The notes beneath the pieces are model-generated. The model was given only the letters and a program-made list of their open reading frames with translations. It made no database searches and was not told the origin of the DNA. Positions 5,471 through 6,874 of a DNA stretch of 6,874 nt are shown here, in pieces. Position 1 is the stretch's first letter. Each line of letters opens with the position of its first letter. Source of the stretch: Sulfurimonas sp. Lineage in GTDB: Bacteria > Campylobacterota > Campylobacteria > Campylobacterales > Sulfurimonadaceae. Location of the stretch: positions 93,136 to 100,009 of the forward strand of contig NVXO02000003.1 in NCBI GenBank assembly GCA_002733945.2, written 5' to 3'. The position numbers and the translations under genes are program-made.

Positions 5471-6874
5471 ATGAGACATCTTATAGTAGGAACAGCAGGA
5501 CATGTTGATCATGGTAAAACAGCTCTTATCAAGGCCTTAACAGGTTTTGAAGGCGATACATTAGCAGAAGAAAAGAAGAGAGGTATTACCATAGATCTTA
5601 GCTTTTCAAATCTTCAAAATGATGAAGTGAACATAGCTTTTATTGACGTACCAGGGCATGAAAAGCTTATTAAAAATATGATAGCAGGTGCATTTGGTTT
5701 TGATGCGTCGCTGGTGGTAATAGATGCTAATGAAGGAGTTATGCCTCAAACAAATGAACATTTAGAGATACTTAATCTTCTTAAAATCCCTCATGTGATT
5801 ATTGCTTTAACAAAGTGCGATTTAGTGACAAAAGAGCTCTTAGAACAGAGAGTAAAAGATGTTAAAGCTTATATGAAAAGGTTTGAAAATATCTCTAATT
5901 CTACCATTGTGCCAGTGAGTATCTTTGATGAATCTTCTGTGGAGAACTTAAAAAATAGACTGTATGCATTACCAGAGATAGAAAAAGCAAGTAATGGGCT
6001 CTTTAGGTACTATGTGGATAGAACTTTCTCTCTCTCTGGGATTGGTACGGTTGTTACAGGTACAGTTCTTGATGGAGAGATAGCTGTAGGCGATAAGATT
6101 TTTGTGACAGAGCATGCCAAAGAACTAACAGTACGTAACATACAGGTACACGATAAAGACGTGCATAAAGCATATAGTTCACAAAGAGCAGCACTTAACC
6201 TACAGAACCCGAAAGTAAAACTTTCTCGTGGACTGCTTTTAAGCAAAAAAGGTTACATTCGTGGGTTTAATTCTATAGATGTATGGATAGAGAGTATAGG
6301 GCAACACATAGAACATAATACGACGCTTATTCTCTTTATTGGAACCAAACAAATAGAGGTAAAAGTACTGATGTATGATGAATCAATGCTTACTAAAGGA
6401 TATGCAAAACTACAATCTAAAGAAAAACTGTTTACGGTATTTGATGAACCGTTTATTTTAAGTAATTCTGGACATATAGTAGCTGGGGGGAGGATACTCA
6501 ACCCCATTAATGACCCTATAAAAAAAAGAGTCAAACTGCCTCTTCTGCAAGCCCTGAAAAAACATGACTTTCAAACAGCTTTTACACTATTGACTTCTAC
6601 GCACAAGCGAGGATTTGGGCTTATCTCTTCGAATCAACGGTTTGGCATAGGACATGAGGAAGCACTTAATTTTGCTGAAAAGATTGATGGTATATTTATT
6701 GATAAAAAAGGACTAATACTTTATTCTCAGAAGGTCAAAAAAGAGCTAGAAGAGAAGATATTTTCTATTTATGTTAAAAACCCACATGCCATGCTCTCTG
6801 CAAAGTCATTGGCACTTAAAATAACTTGGGCAAGTGAGATGTTGATTTCTGAAGTACTGCAAAAGCTTTGTGAT
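5471..6874 (+). CDS. selB: Selenocysteine-specific elongation factor SelB, cut by the window end
   Basis: SelB is a GTPase that brings selenocysteinyl-tRNA to the ribosome and binds the SECIS hairpin next to the UGA codon through C-terminal winged-helix domains. The frame is open for 468 codons to the last base. GTPase motifs: G1 AGHVDHGKT (9-17), G2 region EEKKRGITIDLSF (33-45), G3 DVPGHEK (59-65), G4 TKCD (114-117), G5 region VPVS (147-150). Domain 2 shows the SGIGTVVTGTV strand (189-199); domain 3 ends near GGRILNP (339-345); helical winged-helix sequence follows from about 355. Family proteins are commonly about 600 residues, so roughly the last quarter is outside the window. Where E. coli has ADRL before the G2 loop, this has GDTL. 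No good ribosome binding site precedes the ATG, which touches the selA stop, so translation is probably coupled to selA. Confidence 0.95.
   Translation, partial: MRHLIVGTAGHVDHGKTALIKALTGFEGDTLAEEKKRGITIDLSFSNLQNDEVNIAFIDVPGHEKLIKNMIAGAFGFDASLVVIDANEGVMPQTNEHLEILNLLKIPHVIIALTKCDLVTKELLEQRVKDVKAYMKRFENISNSTIVPVSIFDESSVENLKNRLYALPEIEKASNGLFRYYVDRTFSLSGIGTVVTGTVLDGEIAVGDKIFVTEHAKELTVRNIQVHDKDVHKAYSSQRAALNLQNPKVKLSRGLLLSKKGYIRGFNSIDVWIESIGQHIEHNTTLILFIGTKQIEVKVLMYDESMLTKGYAKLQSKEKLFTVFDEPFILSNSGHIVAGGRILNPINDPIKKRVKLPLLQALKKHDFQTAFTLLTSTHKRGFGLISSNQRFGIGHEEALNFAEKIDGIFIDKKGLILYSQKVKKELEEKIFSIYVKNPHAMLSAKSLALKITWASEMLISEVLQKLCD

Noticed and set aside
1..6874. A selenoprotein with in-frame TGA and SECIS, selC tRNA, insertion sequence or CRISPR array
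   Set aside because: No gene here needs a TGA read-through, none of the breaks in the porin remnant is a clean TGA within one frame, and I found no tRNA fold, transposase or regular repeat-spacer pattern.

Overview
The window is AT-rich and carries one strand of tightly packed genes typical of a Campylobacterota (Epsilonproteobacteria) genome of the Sulfurimonas/Sulfurovum/Sulfurospirillum kind. This is inferred from an OprD-like porin of the type usual there, the SelB sequence style and the compact low-GC layout; no rRNA or other marker fixes the genus. All genes read on the plus strand.

Layout. Bases 1-116 are a leader with a diverged 16/17-bp direct repeat, one copy of which contains a perfect palindrome. 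Bases 117-462 hold a broken porin-like gene: good ribosome binding site and start codon, then a one-base frameshift inside the signal peptide, then early termination. Bases 507-1985 encode an intact 492-residue OprD-like outer-membrane porin, followed by a perfect 14-bp hairpin (1992-2028). A spacer of about 140 bases with a possible promoter and a 13-bp palindrome leads into moaD (2173-2397), a MoeB/ThiF/HesA-family E1-like enzyme (2400-3080) and moaA (3081-4055), separated by two and zero bases. After an 80-base gap with a possible second promoter come selA (4136-5470) and selB (from 5471, open to the window end, 468 codons visible).

How they work together. MoaA performs the first step of molybdenum cofactor (Moco) synthesis. 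The E1-like protein would activate the C-terminal Gly-Gly of MoaD, the sulfur carrier for the dithiolene step. SelA makes selenocysteinyl-tRNA and SelB delivers it to the ribosome at UGA. Moco and selenocysteine meet in one enzyme class, selenocysteine-containing formate dehydrogenase, so the cluster probably serves such an enzyme encoded elsewhere (inference). moaC, moaE, mog/moeA, selC and selD are not in the window.

I see no clear new biological system. The points most worth a second look are the E1-like protein with no CxxC zinc motifs, the decayed porin beside an intact one, the palindrome over the possible moaD promoter, and the joint Mo/Se cluster.
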